Counted from the stretch's first letter, positions 44,752-53,669 are shown. The stretch is 60,710 bases of DNA from Hungatella sp. UBA3048 (GCA_002367105.1 DFCS01000046.1:1-60710), one strand, 5' to 3'. Numbers and translations: made by a program. The notes: generated by a model from the sequence alone, not told the origin.

Positions 44752-46776
44752 ATGACAATAGAACAATATTTTGACAGACCGGATGCTTCTTATTTTGTCC
44801 CTGACCCGGAGAATTCAGCCTGTTATTGTAAGGAACATTGGAATGATGATGTGGAGCATATCTTCCGGATTGCAAATGAGGTATGTGAAAATACATTTCT
44901 GTTTGATTTAAACTGGGATATGGAGCGTACTTATGAACCTGTGGTATTTTCAGGGGAAATTGACTGGAGCTATATGCCTTCCGGTGATCCGGAATTTGCC
45001 TGGCAGTTTAACAGACACAGGTTTTTCATTTGCCTGGGGCAGGCCTGGCAGATGACGGGAGATGAAACGTATGTAACTTGCTTTCTGCGTCTGGTGAATG
45101 ATTGGATCGACAGGGTTCCGCTTGATGAAAAGACAGTGATGGGACCATGGCGCCTGTTGGAAACTGGGCTTCGGGGAGAGACATGGACGAAAGCGATCCG
45201 CTATTTTAAAAACAGCAGCTTAATAACTGAGGCCTTTATAGACCGATTTGCAGAATCACTGAGGCTCCATGCCAGAAGACTGGTGGAAAAGGGCGGAGAC
45301 GAAAGACTGCAGAGCAATTGGTGCATTCTGGAGAACAGCGGACTTTTTGAGATTGCAATGGGACTTCCTCAAAGTGATGAAACAAAGGAGTGGGCAGCCA
45401 TTGCTCTGGAGAGGATTTATAAATCCGTAAAGGTGCAGATTTATAAAGACGGCAGCCAGTGGGAGCAGTCCCCTATGTATCATAATGAAGTATATCATTG
45501 TCTGTGCTGTGTGATTTTCCTTGCTAGAGCAAACGGGATACCACTTAAGCCGGATTTGGAGGATGCAGTTCATCGCATGGCCCTGGCAAATGTTATCTGG
45601 AAAAAGCCTGACAGCCATCAATTTACTCACGGAGATTCTGATGATACTGATTTACGGGATAAAATCACCATGGGAGCCTGGCTGTTTCAGGATCCTGTCT
45701 TAAAATGGGGTGGTTATGAGCTTATGGATTATGAAGGAGCCTGGGACTTTGGAAGCAATGCCTGCGCTTGCTATGCCTTTCTTTCTGCAAAAGAACCGGA
45801 CTTTATATCAGCATGCATGGAGAACAGTGGAAATTATTATTTAAGGGAAAGCTGGAATCGAAATTCCAATCTTCTTCATTTTACCTGCGGAGCAATGAGT
45901 ACCGGCCATTGCCATGGGGATAAAATGCATGTGGATTTAGTTGTGAATGGGGAAGATGTACTGATTGACGGCGGCAGAGCAACCTATATGAATGTTCCTC
46001 TTCGTTTTGCTCTGAAAGACAATCCAGGCCATAATACCACAACAATAGATGGGGAATCTTTTACTACATTTGAAGATTCCTGGTATACGGATAAGCTTTC
46101 TCTTCCTGTAAACAGAACATACAGTGCAGGAGAGATTGCAGAATTTGTCCAGGGCGGTCATCTTGGATATATGAAAAAGGGTATCTTTGTGAACCGGCGT
46201 ATCATCTGGATCAAACCAGATATTTATCTGATTCATGATCAGTTTTATGCAGAAGGAGAACATGAATACAGGCAGTATTTCCATTTCGCACCGGAAGGTA
46301 AGGCTTTCTCAGATGTGAATTCAGTGACTTTCCAGGGAAAAGAAACCAGAGTATTTTTAAACTTTTTGACAGAAGACGCCATACTTGAAAGCAGCAGGGG
46401 AGTGACCTCAAGACATTACAATCAGTGGGAAGAAAATGATGTGGTTACTGCAGTTTTGAAAAAAAAGGGATTTGCCGGTATGATTACGGTCATAAATGGC
46501 GGGAATTCTTCTGCAGCAGAACCGGCCAAAGTGAAGGTTGTAGAAACATACAGCCACACACTTCATAAACCGCTGACAGAGAGTGAAGCTCAGGCTGTGA
46601 AAATTACGGTGGGAAATCGAAGCTATGTTGTAATTCTCTGCAATGATGAGGTTCTTCATACTTCCGATGCTGTAATAGCAGAGGAATGTTTTGCTACAGG
46701 AAATGTCTGTGTTTTCAATGTTAGTGACAGGAAAGAAGGAGAAAGGCTTTATGCCGGAGAAGTGCTTCATGTATAA
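44752..46776 (+). CDS. Heparinase II/III-family polysaccharide lyase
   Basis: A 674-residue protein without signal peptide. The N-terminal two thirds are alpha-toroidal (WRLLETGLRGETWTKAIRYF, NWCILENSGLFEIA, SPMYHNEVYHCL). A C-terminal beta-sandwich starts with the family hallmark STGHCHGDKMHVDLVVNGEDVLIDGG and GHNTTTIDGESF. The asparagine, tyrosine and histidines expected for catalysis are visible. Members cleave heparin, heparan sulfate, hyaluronan or other uronates by beta-elimination. Because it looks cytoplasmic it may act on imported oligosaccharides. No sulfatase gene is nearby, so an unsulfated substrate is plausible. ATG 44752 follows GGAG; the TTG at 44746 is less likely. Confidence 0.85.
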   Translation: MTIEQYFDRPDASYFVPDPENSACYCKEHWNDDVEHIFRIANEVCENTFLFDLNWDMERTYEPVVFSGEIDWSYMPSGDPEFAWQFNRHRFFICLGQAWQMTGDETYVTCFLRLVNDWIDRVPLDEKTVMGPWRLLETGLRGETWTKAIRYFKNSSLITEAFIDRFAESLRLHARRLVEKGGDERLQSNWCILENSGLFEIAMGLPQSDETKEWAAIALERIYKSVKVQIYKDGSQWEQSPMYHNEVYHCLCCVIFLARANGIPLKPDLEDAVHRMALANVIWKKPDSHQFTHGDSDDTDLRDKITMGAWLFQDPVLKWGGYELMDYEGAWDFGSNACACYAFLSAKEPDFISACMENSGNYYLRESWNRNSNLLHFTCGAMSTGHCHGDKMHVDLVVNGEDVLIDGGRATYMNVPLRFALKDNPGHNTTTIDGESFTTFEDSWYTDKLSLPVNRTYSAGEIAEFVQGGHLGYMKKGIFVNRRIIWIKPDIYLIHDQFYAEGEHEYRQYFHFAPEGKAFSDVNSVTFQGKETRVFLNFLTEDAILESSRGVTSRHYNQWEENDVVTAVLKKKGFAGMITVINGGNSSAAEPAKVKVVETYSHTLHKPLTESEAQAVKITVGNRSYVVILCNDEVLHTSDAVIAEECFATGNVCVFNVSDRKEGERLYAGEVLHV

Positions 46777-46795
46777 TTGATTGATTGTGGGAGTG

Positions 46796-46840
46796 TTGCT
46801 CCATGGCTGAATTTTAGCCATGAGCAATGCGCCCTTTTTC
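46796..46840 (+). terminator. Terminator of the uronate operon
   Basis: TTGCTCCATGGCT pairs with AGCCATGAGCAA with one bulge, followed by CCCTTTTTC. Confidence 0.75.
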
Positions 46841-46888
46841 TTTATAAGCCGCTTAATAAGACCTGGTATGGAACCTGATTTTCACATC

Positions 46889-46917
46889 TTGTCTATTGAT
46901 ACCATAAAGTATAGTAT
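46889..46917 (+). promoter_or_regulatory. Possible promoter of the Cys-rich microprotein
   Basis: TTGTCT (46889-46894), 17-base spacer, TAGTAT (46912-46917). The match is moderate. Confidence 0.4.
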
Positions 46918-46944
46918 AACGTTACTTAGAAGGGAGGGAAATAT

Positions 46945-47037
46945 ATGTGTTGCTTTAACAGGGGCTGCCGTAGAAATTGCAGAAGCAATTTTTGTAATTG
47001 CTTTTTTGGATGTAACAGATGTAACTGGTGGTGGTAA
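46945..47037 (+). CDS. 30-residue cysteine-rich microprotein
   Basis: ATG 46945 is preceded by GGGAGGG six to eight bases upstream. The 30-residue product starts MCCFNRGCRRNC, continues with an FCNCFFGC core and ends CNRCNWWW. It has nine cysteines, five arginines and three terminal tryptophans. The spacing pattern CC-x4-C-x3-C-x4-C-x-C-x3-C-x2-C suggests metal binding or disulfides. Its own ribosome site, a possible promoter and a following hairpin argue for a real gene. No family is recognised; spore-coat-like or bacteriocin-like roles are guesses. Confidence 0.6.
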   Translation: MCCFNRGCRRNCRSNFCNCFFGCNRCNWWW

Positions 47038-47095
47038 TAATCACTAAAGGATAGCAGGGTACTGCAGGATCCGGGACTATCAGTGTAAATAATAC

Positions 47096-47129
47096 AGGTG
47101 GGTACCCGGGATTCCGGCCCCACCTATTT
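47096..47129. terminator. Hairpin between convergent genes
   Basis: AGGTGGG (47096-47102) pairs with CCCACCT (47119-47125), followed by ATTTATATTA. It lies between the microprotein and the small gene after DNA polymerase IV. Confidence 0.5.
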
Positions 47130-47439
47130 ATATTATCATAACCCATTTGCAGGATTCCATATAAAAGATCAGTTTGAATTCTCTTTTCAGGCCCCCAATG
47201 ATTGCATAACATTGAAATTCTTTTGATGGAATTCCGTTATAATTTTTATCTTCTGAACATTTAATGGTTATTTCAGATACGGTTTGTATGATACCATCAT
47301 CGCCTTCAAACTTAAGGCTTAAAGGCCTGGGATTGCAGCTGGCGGTAAACCATACCTTGCAGGCGACATGATACATTTTACCTTGCGGTTCTTTGCTGTT
47401 AATATCTTTTACATTAGTCCCAATTCCAAATACTCCCAT
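47128..47439 (-). CDS. Hypothetical protein co-transcribed with DNA polymerase IV
   Basis: A 103-residue protein not recognised by family. It starts MGVFGIGTNVKDINSKEPQG and has beta-rich segments (KMYHVACKVWFTAS, PLSLKFEGDDGIIQTVSEITIK, EFQCYAIIGGLKREFKLIFY). I chose ATG 47439 because AGGTGA lies six bases before it; a GTG directly after the polymerase stop (47448) is the alternative. Nine bases separate it from the polymerase gene, so both probably share the SOS-type promoter. It occupies the place of YolD-like partners but does not obviously look like them. Confidence 0.6.
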   Translation of the reverse strand: MGVFGIGTNVKDINSKEPQGKMYHVACKVWFTASCNPRPLSLKFEGDDGIIQTVSEITIKCSEDKNYNGIPSKEFQCYAIIGGLKREFKLIFYMESCKWVMII

Positions 47440-47448
47440 ATCTGTCAC

Positions 47449-48711
47449 CTACAATATATGTTGTTTGCTGTAGTCTGCGGTCCGTTTCTCCCGGCTGATT
47501 CCGCCGCTCATGTGATCGACTGCTTTATCATTTAAAAAGCTTGCTCTTTTAATTGAGTCAATTCCAAAACGCTTTCTGATTTCATCCACTGCTTTATCCA
47601 TCCGCTCCATTTTTTCATAATCTACTTTATCGAATATATTTAATTGACGGCTGTTCTCTGTGGTTACATGGCTTGTATGGATTCCTAAATGACGGATAGG
47701 AATCTTATTCCACATCTCATCAAATATTTGGCAAGCGGTTTCATAGATTTCATAAGTGATATTTGTTGGCGTATCAAGAGTTCTTTGATGCCCATAATAT
47801 ACAAAGTTATAGTCCTTTATTCCTACGGAAATCACACTGATTTTCACATTGTCCTCTCTTAATCTGGCAGATAAGGTCTCTGCAAGTGATAACAGTACTA
47901 ACCTGGCTGTACTTGCATCCACTAAATCAAATGCAGTGGTTGTACTATTCCCATAACCTTTATTTGGCGGGGGAGCAGGTTCCACTGCTGAAACATCGAT
48001 ACCGTTTGCAAAAAACCATATGACCTCCCCATACTTTCCGAAATGACTTTTAATGATTGATAAATCCGTCTGCGCCAATTCACCTATGGTTTTAATTCCC
48101 AGTTTCCGTAATTTCTGAAAGGTTGCCCTTCCTACGAAAAATAATTCTTTTACGGATAACGGCCACATTTTTTCTTTTATTTCACTTAACCACAGCGTAT
48201 GCACTTTGTCAGGCTTTTTAAAGTCGGAGGCCATCTTGGCCAGGACTTTATTGTTTGAAACTCCAATGTTTACGGTAAAGCCAAGTTCTTTGTGTATACG
48301 TTCTTTTATATCATTTGCTGCCTGATAAGGATCTCCAAACAAGACTTCAGTACCAGTCATATCCATAAACGCCTCATCAATGGAATACTGCTCCACAATA
48401 GGAGAATATTGTTTCAGGATATGAATAAATGCAGATGAAGATTTCTGGTAGAGATTGTAGTTTGGGGGAACTAAAACCAGGTCAGGGCACTTTCTTAGTG
48501 CCTCAGTCACGGACTCCCCGGTTTTTATATGATACTTCTTAGCCGGTACACTTTTGGCAAGTATAATACCATGCCTTTTTGTAGTATCTCCGCCAACCGC
48601 TGACGGTATCTCCCGCAAATCCAAAGTTCCTCCCAAATGATGGATCCGGTATGCTGCTTCCCAGCTTAGAAAGGCGGAATTTACATCGATATGAAATATG
48701 ACATTATTCAT
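47449..48711 (-). CDS. dinB: Y-family DNA polymerase IV
   Basis: A 420-residue translesion polymerase. It has the catalytic segments FHIDVNSAFLSWEAA and YSIDEAFMDMTG, the fold region GVSNNKVLAKMASDFKKPD, a helix-hairpin-helix-like LFFVGRATFQKLRKLGIKTIGELA, and a clamp-binding motif RQLNIFD near the C-terminus. It copies past damaged bases at the cost of fidelity. A LexA-type box overlaps its promoter. The C-terminal 60 residues after the clamp motif (MDKAVDEIRKRFGIDSIKRA) are usual for Firmicute UvrX/DinB forms. Confidence 0.92.
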   Translation of the reverse strand: MNNVIFHIDVNSAFLSWEAAYRIHHLGGTLDLREIPSAVGGDTTKRHGIILAKSVPAKKYHIKTGESVTEALRKCPDLVLVPPNYNLYQKSSSAFIHILKQYSPIVEQYSIDEAFMDMTGTEVLFGDPYQAANDIKERIHKELGFTVNIGVSNNKVLAKMASDFKKPDKVHTLWLSEIKEKMWPLSVKELFFVGRATFQKLRKLGIKTIGELAQTDLSIIKSHFGKYGEVIWFFANGIDVSAVEPAPPPNKGYGNSTTTAFDLVDASTARLVLLSLAETLSARLREDNVKISVISVGIKDYNFVYYGHQRTLDTPTNITYEIYETACQIFDEMWNKIPIRHLGIHTSHVTTENSRQLNIFDKVDYEKMERMDKAVDEIRKRFGIDSIKRASFLNDKAVDHMSGGISREKRTADYSKQHIL

Positions 48712-48736
48712 GGAATCACCTCGGCTATATTATAAT

Positions 48737-48750
48737 CGAATATATGTTCG
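48737..48750. promoter_or_regulatory. SOS (LexA) box of dinB
   Basis: On the - strand the site reads CGAACATATATTCG, one base off the Gram-positive consensus CGAACATATGTTCG. It lies directly before a TATAAT -10 box of the - strand, 26 bases from the dinB start. Confidence 0.75.
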
Positions 48751-48790
48751 ATTAATAGTGGAAATAAAAGGGAAGAAGATATAAGGGAAG

Positions 48791-48822
48791 ACAAAAAAAC
48801 AGCAGGCTGACTGAGACCTGCT
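48791..48822 (-). terminator. Terminator of the duplicated-domain gene
   Basis: AGCAGG/CCTGCT hairpin (48801-48822), followed on the - strand by GTTTTTTTGT. Confidence 0.75.
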
Positions 48823-48840
48823 GATATCATTAAGTAGAAT

Positions 48841-49428
48841 CTATAATATTTGAATATGGAAAGCAACCGCTTGATATGGAATATCCGCAGTTTGAATTTT
48901 GGAATAGATCACGTTTACTAATAAACCAGGGTAAAGTGCACGGAAAGGAACAGGGTAGCCATTTTTATCGCGAACGGTTGCCTTAGTGGCAATATGAAAT
49001 TCTATTTGATTATCGGGATTATCAGGATCGTAAGTATAGAAAAGAAAATTATCGATGTCCACTTCTGTGATTTGAGCTGTGGTAGAATGAAATGATGGCT
49101 GACCGTATTCTCTTGCAACAATTAAATAAGCGTTAGCTTGTGGCGGAATGCGCCATTCCATAATCGGTGAAAATAAGGCATCTACCACCATGCCTTCCTC
49201 GATGTCACATAAGCATATATGCTGGCCGAATGGATTCAGAACATCCGTGTAAAAGCTTGCATTAAGCCTTAAGGGTTCGGATACCATTTCATTTTGTACA
49301 GGCTGGGAGTAGATGATGTCTATATATCCAGTGGTTCTGCTGCGGGTAAAAACCTCTGTAACCATTGCATTATTAACTTGCAGGATACGTCCCAATTGGG
49401 TGATTGTGCCTAAATCATTCATGTGCAT
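48841..49428 (-). CDS. Hypothetical protein with internal duplication
   Basis: A 195-residue soluble protein of unknown family. Its two halves resemble each other. VTEVFTRSRTTGYIDIIYSQP aligns with ITEVDIDNFLFYTYDPDNP, and GMVVDALFSPIMEWRIPPQANAYLI aligns with GLLVNVIYSKIQTADIPYQAVAFHI. Both halves are beta-rich, suggesting two small barrels side by side. AGAGG about eight bases before ATG 49428 supports the start. It has its own terminator. The neighbours are DNA-repair genes (dinB, SRAP) but no promoter link is seen. Confidence 0.65.
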   Translation of the reverse strand: MHMNDLGTITQLGRILQVNNAMVTEVFTRSRTTGYIDIIYSQPVQNEMVSEPLRLNASFYTDVLNPFGQHICLCDIEEGMVVDALFSPIMEWRIPPQANAYLIVAREYGQPSFHSTTAQITEVDIDNFLFYTYDPDNPDNQIEFHIATKATVRDKNGYPVPFRALYPGLLVNVIYSKIQTADIPYQAVAFHIQIL

Positions 49429-49509
49429 GCATTTGGCCTCTTAGAGATTTTATATAATCGTTATAATATATGCATAGACTTTTAAAATTGCTATGGCTGA
49501 GCCGATCTT

Positions 49510-50067
49510 TTATATGGCCTTATAATGCACTTCGCTAATTGCCTGATTCATTGTACTGATTGGGTTATGACCGTAAAGCCATTCGTCATGACTTTTTTGG
49601 GGGAGAATTACCGGCATTCTGTCATGAATAAATGAAATGCCGGACCAGGCCGGACGAGTCAGGATAACGAAAGAGGAGTCACCTGTTTGTAAATCCGTTC
49701 TTGACAGCCCCGCCATCCATACCGGACTCTTTTCCGGAGCCATCAGGGCATACTTCACCTTTTGCTTTCCGCGGCGTTCCCATTCAAAATACCAGCTTGC
49801 AGGGACCAGGCAGCGTCCCTCCATCATCGGGCGCCGAAACATGTTTTTCTCTGCTGCCGTCTCGCTTCGGGCATTAATTATCTCACCTTTGCCGTCATAT
49901 TTAGGAAATCCCCAGCGCATTGCCTTCATGATTCCATCTGGAGATAAGACAGGTGCAAGGTTAGTCGGGAATATTTCACCGGTTTTTACCGCAGTTTTTC
50001 TCTCTACTTCGGCAACAATAGAACGTAATTCACTGTCATCAATTTCAATGTAATATCTGCCGCACAT
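49510..50067 (-). CDS. SRAP (HMCES/YedK) abasic-site protein
   Basis: A 185-residue SRAP-domain protein. The start is at MCGRYY so that Cys2 becomes N-terminal after methionine removal; it forms a covalent thiazolidine with abasic sites in single-stranded DNA. Other active-site residues match YedK in order: N66 (INARSET), E95 (WYFEWE) and H148 (FIHDRMP). It protects or repairs abasic sites and belongs functionally with dinB nearby. AAGGTGG lies nine bases before the ATG. The longer frame starting at 50088 would bury the catalytic cysteine and is rejected. Confidence 0.93.
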   Translation of the reverse strand: MCGRYYIEIDDSELRSIVAEVERKTAVKTGEIFPTNLAPVLSPDGIMKAMRWGFPKYDGKGEIINARSETAAEKNMFRRPMMEGRCLVPASWYFEWERRGKQKVKYALMAPEKSPVWMAGLSRTDLQTGDSSFVILTRPAWSGISFIHDRMPVILPQKSHDEWLYGHNPISTMNQAISEVHYKAI

Positions 50068-50334
50068 GTTATTTAACCACCTTTCCAATTGAGCTTTGAT
50101 AAGTCAGGATTATCAGAATTAAAGAGATTATATCACTTACAGTATGCAGCATCAAGGTGTGCTTTATAAGCATATTGAGAATTTAACCTCATGAAGCAGG
50201 GACGCGGATTGTGAATATACGATTGATAGTTGGTAGATTTTTAACAAAATGTTATGATTAAAGCAGGAACACGACATACTGTTGTCTTAATTGATGTGAT
50301 ATATTTGTTTTAAATAAAAAAACAGGAGGCAAAT

Positions 50335-50811
50335 ATGATGAATGAAGAAGTTATTGCTAGAGCCGGAGAAATTATTGCAGGAAAAACCGGTGGAGGAAAC
50401 GAGGGATATTGCGTATTGGCGTTAATTGACAAAGACGGTTATCCGACCGCTTCCACGATATCCGCATCAAAGGCAGAAGGTATCAACTGGATCACATTCT
50501 GCACTGGACTTGGAAGCAATAAATCCGACCGTATTAAGCAATGCAGCCTTGCCAGTGTTTGTTTTAACGGAATAGACCACAATATCACCCTGGTGGGTAC
50601 AATTGAAATATTAACCGATCCGGATATAAAAAAGGAGATGTGGTACAAGGGCCTTGAAGAAAATTTCGAAGGACCGGAAGATCCCAATTACTGCGTATTG
50701 CATTTTAAGACAGAACGTTACAATCTATTGGTTGATTGGAAGGAAGCAAAAGGGACATGCCAGTCAAACGGCATTCCTTTCATCAAACGGCCGCAAGAAA
50801 CAGAGCTATAG
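50335..50811 (+). CDS. Pyridoxamine-5'-phosphate oxidase-like flavoprotein
   Basis: A 158-residue split-barrel protein of the PNPOx-like / general stress FMN-binding group: GYCVLALIDKDGYPTASTIS, ITFCTGLGSNKSDRIKQC, ASVCFNGIDHNITLVGTIEIL, and a late YNLLVDWKE. It probably binds FMN or F420-like flavin and reduces or senses a small molecule; the substrate is not known. ACAGGAGG lies before a double ATG (50335/50338). It stands alone and is followed by a terminator. Confidence 0.85.
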   Translation: MMNEEVIARAGEIIAGKTGGGNEGYCVLALIDKDGYPTASTISASKAEGINWITFCTGLGSNKSDRIKQCSLASVCFNGIDHNITLVGTIEILTDPDIKKEMWYKGLEENFEGPEDPNYCVLHFKTERYNLLVDWKEAKGTCQSNGIPFIKRPQETEL

Positions 50812-50875
50812 GTAAGATATTGCGGATTCGCTGGCCTGAACGGAGCCGGGAAATCATTAAAAACAGATAATTTTG

Positions 50876-50915
50876 AGGCTGCTGGCTAAGATGTTTAAGC
50901 CGGCAGCCTTCTTCT
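50876..50915 (+). terminator. Terminator after flavoprotein gene
   Basis: AGGCTGCTGGCT pairs with AGCCGGCAGCCT (one G-U), followed by TCTTCTTG. Confidence 0.8.
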
Positions 50916-51052
50916 TGTGTGGAATCAAACCAAGGGAAGCCTTGGAGCCAAGGGAGCTGCCTTGCTAAAAAGGGTTTTAAATTGAAATCTTTTATGTTAC
51001 TATAGCTCTATAGAAATGCAGCAGCATCGCTTCAGGGAGAAGGGGAGGTATT

Positions 51053-52990
51053 ATGAGAAGTTTGGCGTATTTAAAACTGATGGCAAGGGAGTATCCGACG
51101 ATTAAGGCTGCTTCCAGCGAGATCATCAACCTTACGGCCATACAGGGCTTACCAAAGGGGACGGAATATTTTTTCAGTGACTTACATGGTGAGTATGAGG
51201 CATTTGTCCATTTATTAAAAAGTGCCTCAGGAGTTATCCGTGAAAAAATCACGGAAACTTTCAGCCACATCATACCAGAGAAAGAAGAAGTGGCGTTAGC
51301 CAACTTAATTTACTATCCGGAGCGGATCATGAAGCAGCTGGAGCTTAAGGGAGCGGCAGACGGAGACTGGCAGAGAGTGACCATTTACCGGCTGGTACAG
51401 ATTTGTAAAGTGGTTTCATCAAAGTACACCAGATCCAAGGTAAGGAAGAAAATGCCACCGGAGTTTTCCTACATCATAGATGAGCTGCTTCATGTGGATT
51501 ATAATGATGATAATAAACGTGTATACTATAATGAGATCATACGGTCCATCATTGACATCCGGGTGGGAGATAAATTCATCATAGCCTTATGCGAGCTGAT
51601 CCAGAATTTGACCATTGACAGCCTGCATATTATCGGGGATATTTTCGACCGCGGTCCAAGGGCGGATATTATTATGGATGAACTGCTGCGATTTCATGAC
51701 GTTGATATCCAGTGGGGGAATCATGATATTTCCTGGATGGGAGCTGCCACAGGGAATCTGGCCTGTATCTGCAACGTACTGCGTATCGCCATCAGCTATA
51801 ACAGCTTTGATGTGCTGGAGGACGGATATGGCATCAACCTGCGTCCCTTATCCATGTTTGCGGCCAGGATTTACAGAGAGGATCCCTGCGACCGGTTTGT
51901 ACCCCAGATCCTTGATGAGAACATTTATGATGCGGTGGATCCGGGGCTGGCGGCAAAGATGCACAAGGCCATTGCAATCATTCAGTTTAAGGTAGAAGGC
52001 CAAATCATTAAACGTCATCCGGAATATGAGATGAGCGACCGGATCCTGATTGAGGCCATTGACTTTGGCCGGGGTGTTGTGACCGTGGAGGGCAAGGAAT
52101 ATACAATTCTTGATAAATTCTTCCCAACGGTGGACCCTAAGGAACCATTAAAGCTGAGCAAAGAGGAAGGAGAGCTTCTTCGTACCCTTCAGCTTTGTTT
52201 CATGCATAACGAGCTTCTTCATAAGCATATTCGTTTTCTGTATTCTCATGGAAGCATGTACAAATGTTACAATTCAAACCTCCTCTACCATGGCTGTATT
52301 CCCATGAGGGAGGACGGTTCCTTTGAAGAGATCGTGGTGGATCACCATGCTTACTCAGGGAAGGCGCTAATGGATTACGTGGACCGGAAGGCTCAAAATG
52401 CATATTTTATGCCGGAGGGTTCTGCGGAGAGTGAGGATGCCAGGGATTTCATGTGGTATCTATGGTGCGGAGCCAAATCTCCGGTTTACGGCAAGGGGAA
52501 GATGACGACCTTTGAACATTATTTTATCGAAGATCCTTCTACTCACAAGGAGCCTATGAACCCTTATTACAGGCTAAGCATGAAGGAAGAAACCTGTGAT
52601 AAGATATTGGAAGAATTCGGCCTTTCTAAAAAAGGTTCCCACATCATCAACGGTCATGTTCCGGTGAAAATAAAGGAAGGGGAATCGCCGGTGAAGGCAG
52701 GAGGCAAGCTGTTCCTCATAGATGGAGGGTTGTCAAAGGCCTACCAGACTAAGACAGGAATCGCAGGCTATACGCTGATTTATAATTCCAACCATCTGGC
52801 TCTTGCGGAGCACAAGCCCTTTGATCCGAATAAGGAAAGCACGCCAAAGGTTTCCGTTGTTGAGAACATGAAGAACCGGGTCATGGTGGCGGATACGGAT
52901 AAAGGCGCGGAGCTGGCCGAACGGATTGCAGATTTAAAGGAACTGGTGGCGGCGTACCGGGATGGCGTAATTAAGGAGAAGGTAGAGTAG
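51053..52990 (+). CDS. fbp: Fructose-1,6-bisphosphatase, class III
   Basis: A 645-residue class III enzyme of the Firmicute type, related to metallophosphatases. Metal-site segments are YFFSDLHGEYEAFVHLL, IIGDIFDRGPRADIIMD, VDIQWGNHDISWMGAA and the late IINGHVPVKIKEGESP. It removes the 1-phosphate from fructose-1,6-bisphosphate in gluconeogenesis. GGGGAGG precedes the ATG. The gene is on its own, with no terminator recognised directly after it. Confidence 0.96.
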   Translation: MRSLAYLKLMAREYPTIKAASSEIINLTAIQGLPKGTEYFFSDLHGEYEAFVHLLKSASGVIREKITETFSHIIPEKEEVALANLIYYPERIMKQLELKGAADGDWQRVTIYRLVQICKVVSSKYTRSKVRKKMPPEFSYIIDELLHVDYNDDNKRVYYNEIIRSIIDIRVGDKFIIALCELIQNLTIDSLHIIGDIFDRGPRADIIMDELLRFHDVDIQWGNHDISWMGAATGNLACICNVLRIAISYNSFDVLEDGYGINLRPLSMFAARIYREDPCDRFVPQILDENIYDAVDPGLAAKMHKAIAIIQFKVEGQIIKRHPEYEMSDRILIEAIDFGRGVVTVEGKEYTILDKFFPTVDPKEPLKLSKEEGELLRTLQLCFMHNELLHKHIRFLYSHGSMYKCYNSNLLYHGCIPMREDGSFEEIVVDHHAYSGKALMDYVDRKAQNAYFMPEGSAESEDARDFMWYLWCGAKSPVYGKGKMTTFEHYFIEDPSTHKEPMNPYYRLSMKEETCDKILEEFGLSKKGSHIINGHVPVKIKEGESPVKAGGKLFLIDGGLSKAYQTKTGIAGYTLIYNSNHLALAEHKPFDPNKESTPKVSVVENMKNRVMVADTDKGAELAERIADLKELVAAYRDGVIKEKVE

Positions 52991-53109
52991 TCTGTTTAAA
53001 TAAACCCTATTATGAAATTTTAAGAATTTTTTCAGAGAAGGTTTCTTTACGAAATCCCTGTCGGATGATACAATAATCAAAGCTATTTACTTAATTGAAG
53101 GAGGCTCAG

Positions 53110-53583
53110 ATGAGCAGACAGGAGTTTTTACAGCGCTTAAGGGAGGCTTTATCAGGTGAAGTCCCTGGAAGCGTGATTGAAGAAAATATCAGGTACTATG
53201 AAGAATATATCGGCACGGAAGTGAGAAATGGTTCTACGGAAGAGGCGGTGATAGCCTCCATCGGTGATCCAAGACTGATTGCCAAGACTATTTTAGAGGC
53301 CAGCGAGAATGCAAAGAGCAGCGGATCCGGAAGAACTTTTTATGAATCCTACTCTGGTGCGGACCGGAATGTGTATGAGGATCCGGGTAATTCCGGACGC
53401 CGTATGCATTACATTGACTTGAGCAAATGGTACTGGAAGCTTTTGGGAGTTACGGTTCTAATCTTATTTTTCTTTCTGATTGCCAGCATTGTTACAGGGA
53501 TTTTCAGCCTTCTGATGCCTATTATGGGCCCCTTGCTTTTAGTATTTCTCATTGTCTGGTTTGTAAGAGGGACGAAACGGTAA
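53110..53583 (+). CDS. DUF1700 membrane protein
   Basis: A 157-residue protein. It begins SRQEFLQRLREALSGEVPGSVIEENIRYYEEYI, which matches the helical N-terminus of DUF1700 / HAAS-domain proteins, and ends with two hydrophobic segments (LLGVTVLILFFFLIASIVTGIF and LLMPIMGPLLLVFLIVWFV). Such proteins are usually paired with a PadR regulator and modulate sensing at the membrane; no PadR gene is adjacent here. ATG 53110 with GAAGGAGG is preferred to TTG 53095. Confidence 0.85.
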   Translation: MSRQEFLQRLREALSGEVPGSVIEENIRYYEEYIGTEVRNGSTEEAVIASIGDPRLIAKTILEASENAKSSGSGRTFYESYSGADRNVYEDPGNSGRRMHYIDLSKWYWKLLGVTVLILFFFLIASIVTGIFSLLMPIMGPLLLVFLIVWFVRGTKR

Positions 53584-53627
53584 AGTAAATATATTTAACA
53601 AGTTTATAGAATTATTACGAAACTGTG

Positions 53628-53669
53628 ACGGCAGTTATGACGCATAAAGCGCCATAACTGCCGTTTTTG
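53628..53669 (+). terminator. Terminator after DUF1700 gene
   Basis: ACGGCAGTTATG and CATAACTGCCGT pair perfectly with an inner CGC/GCG, followed by TTTTT. Confidence 0.9.
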
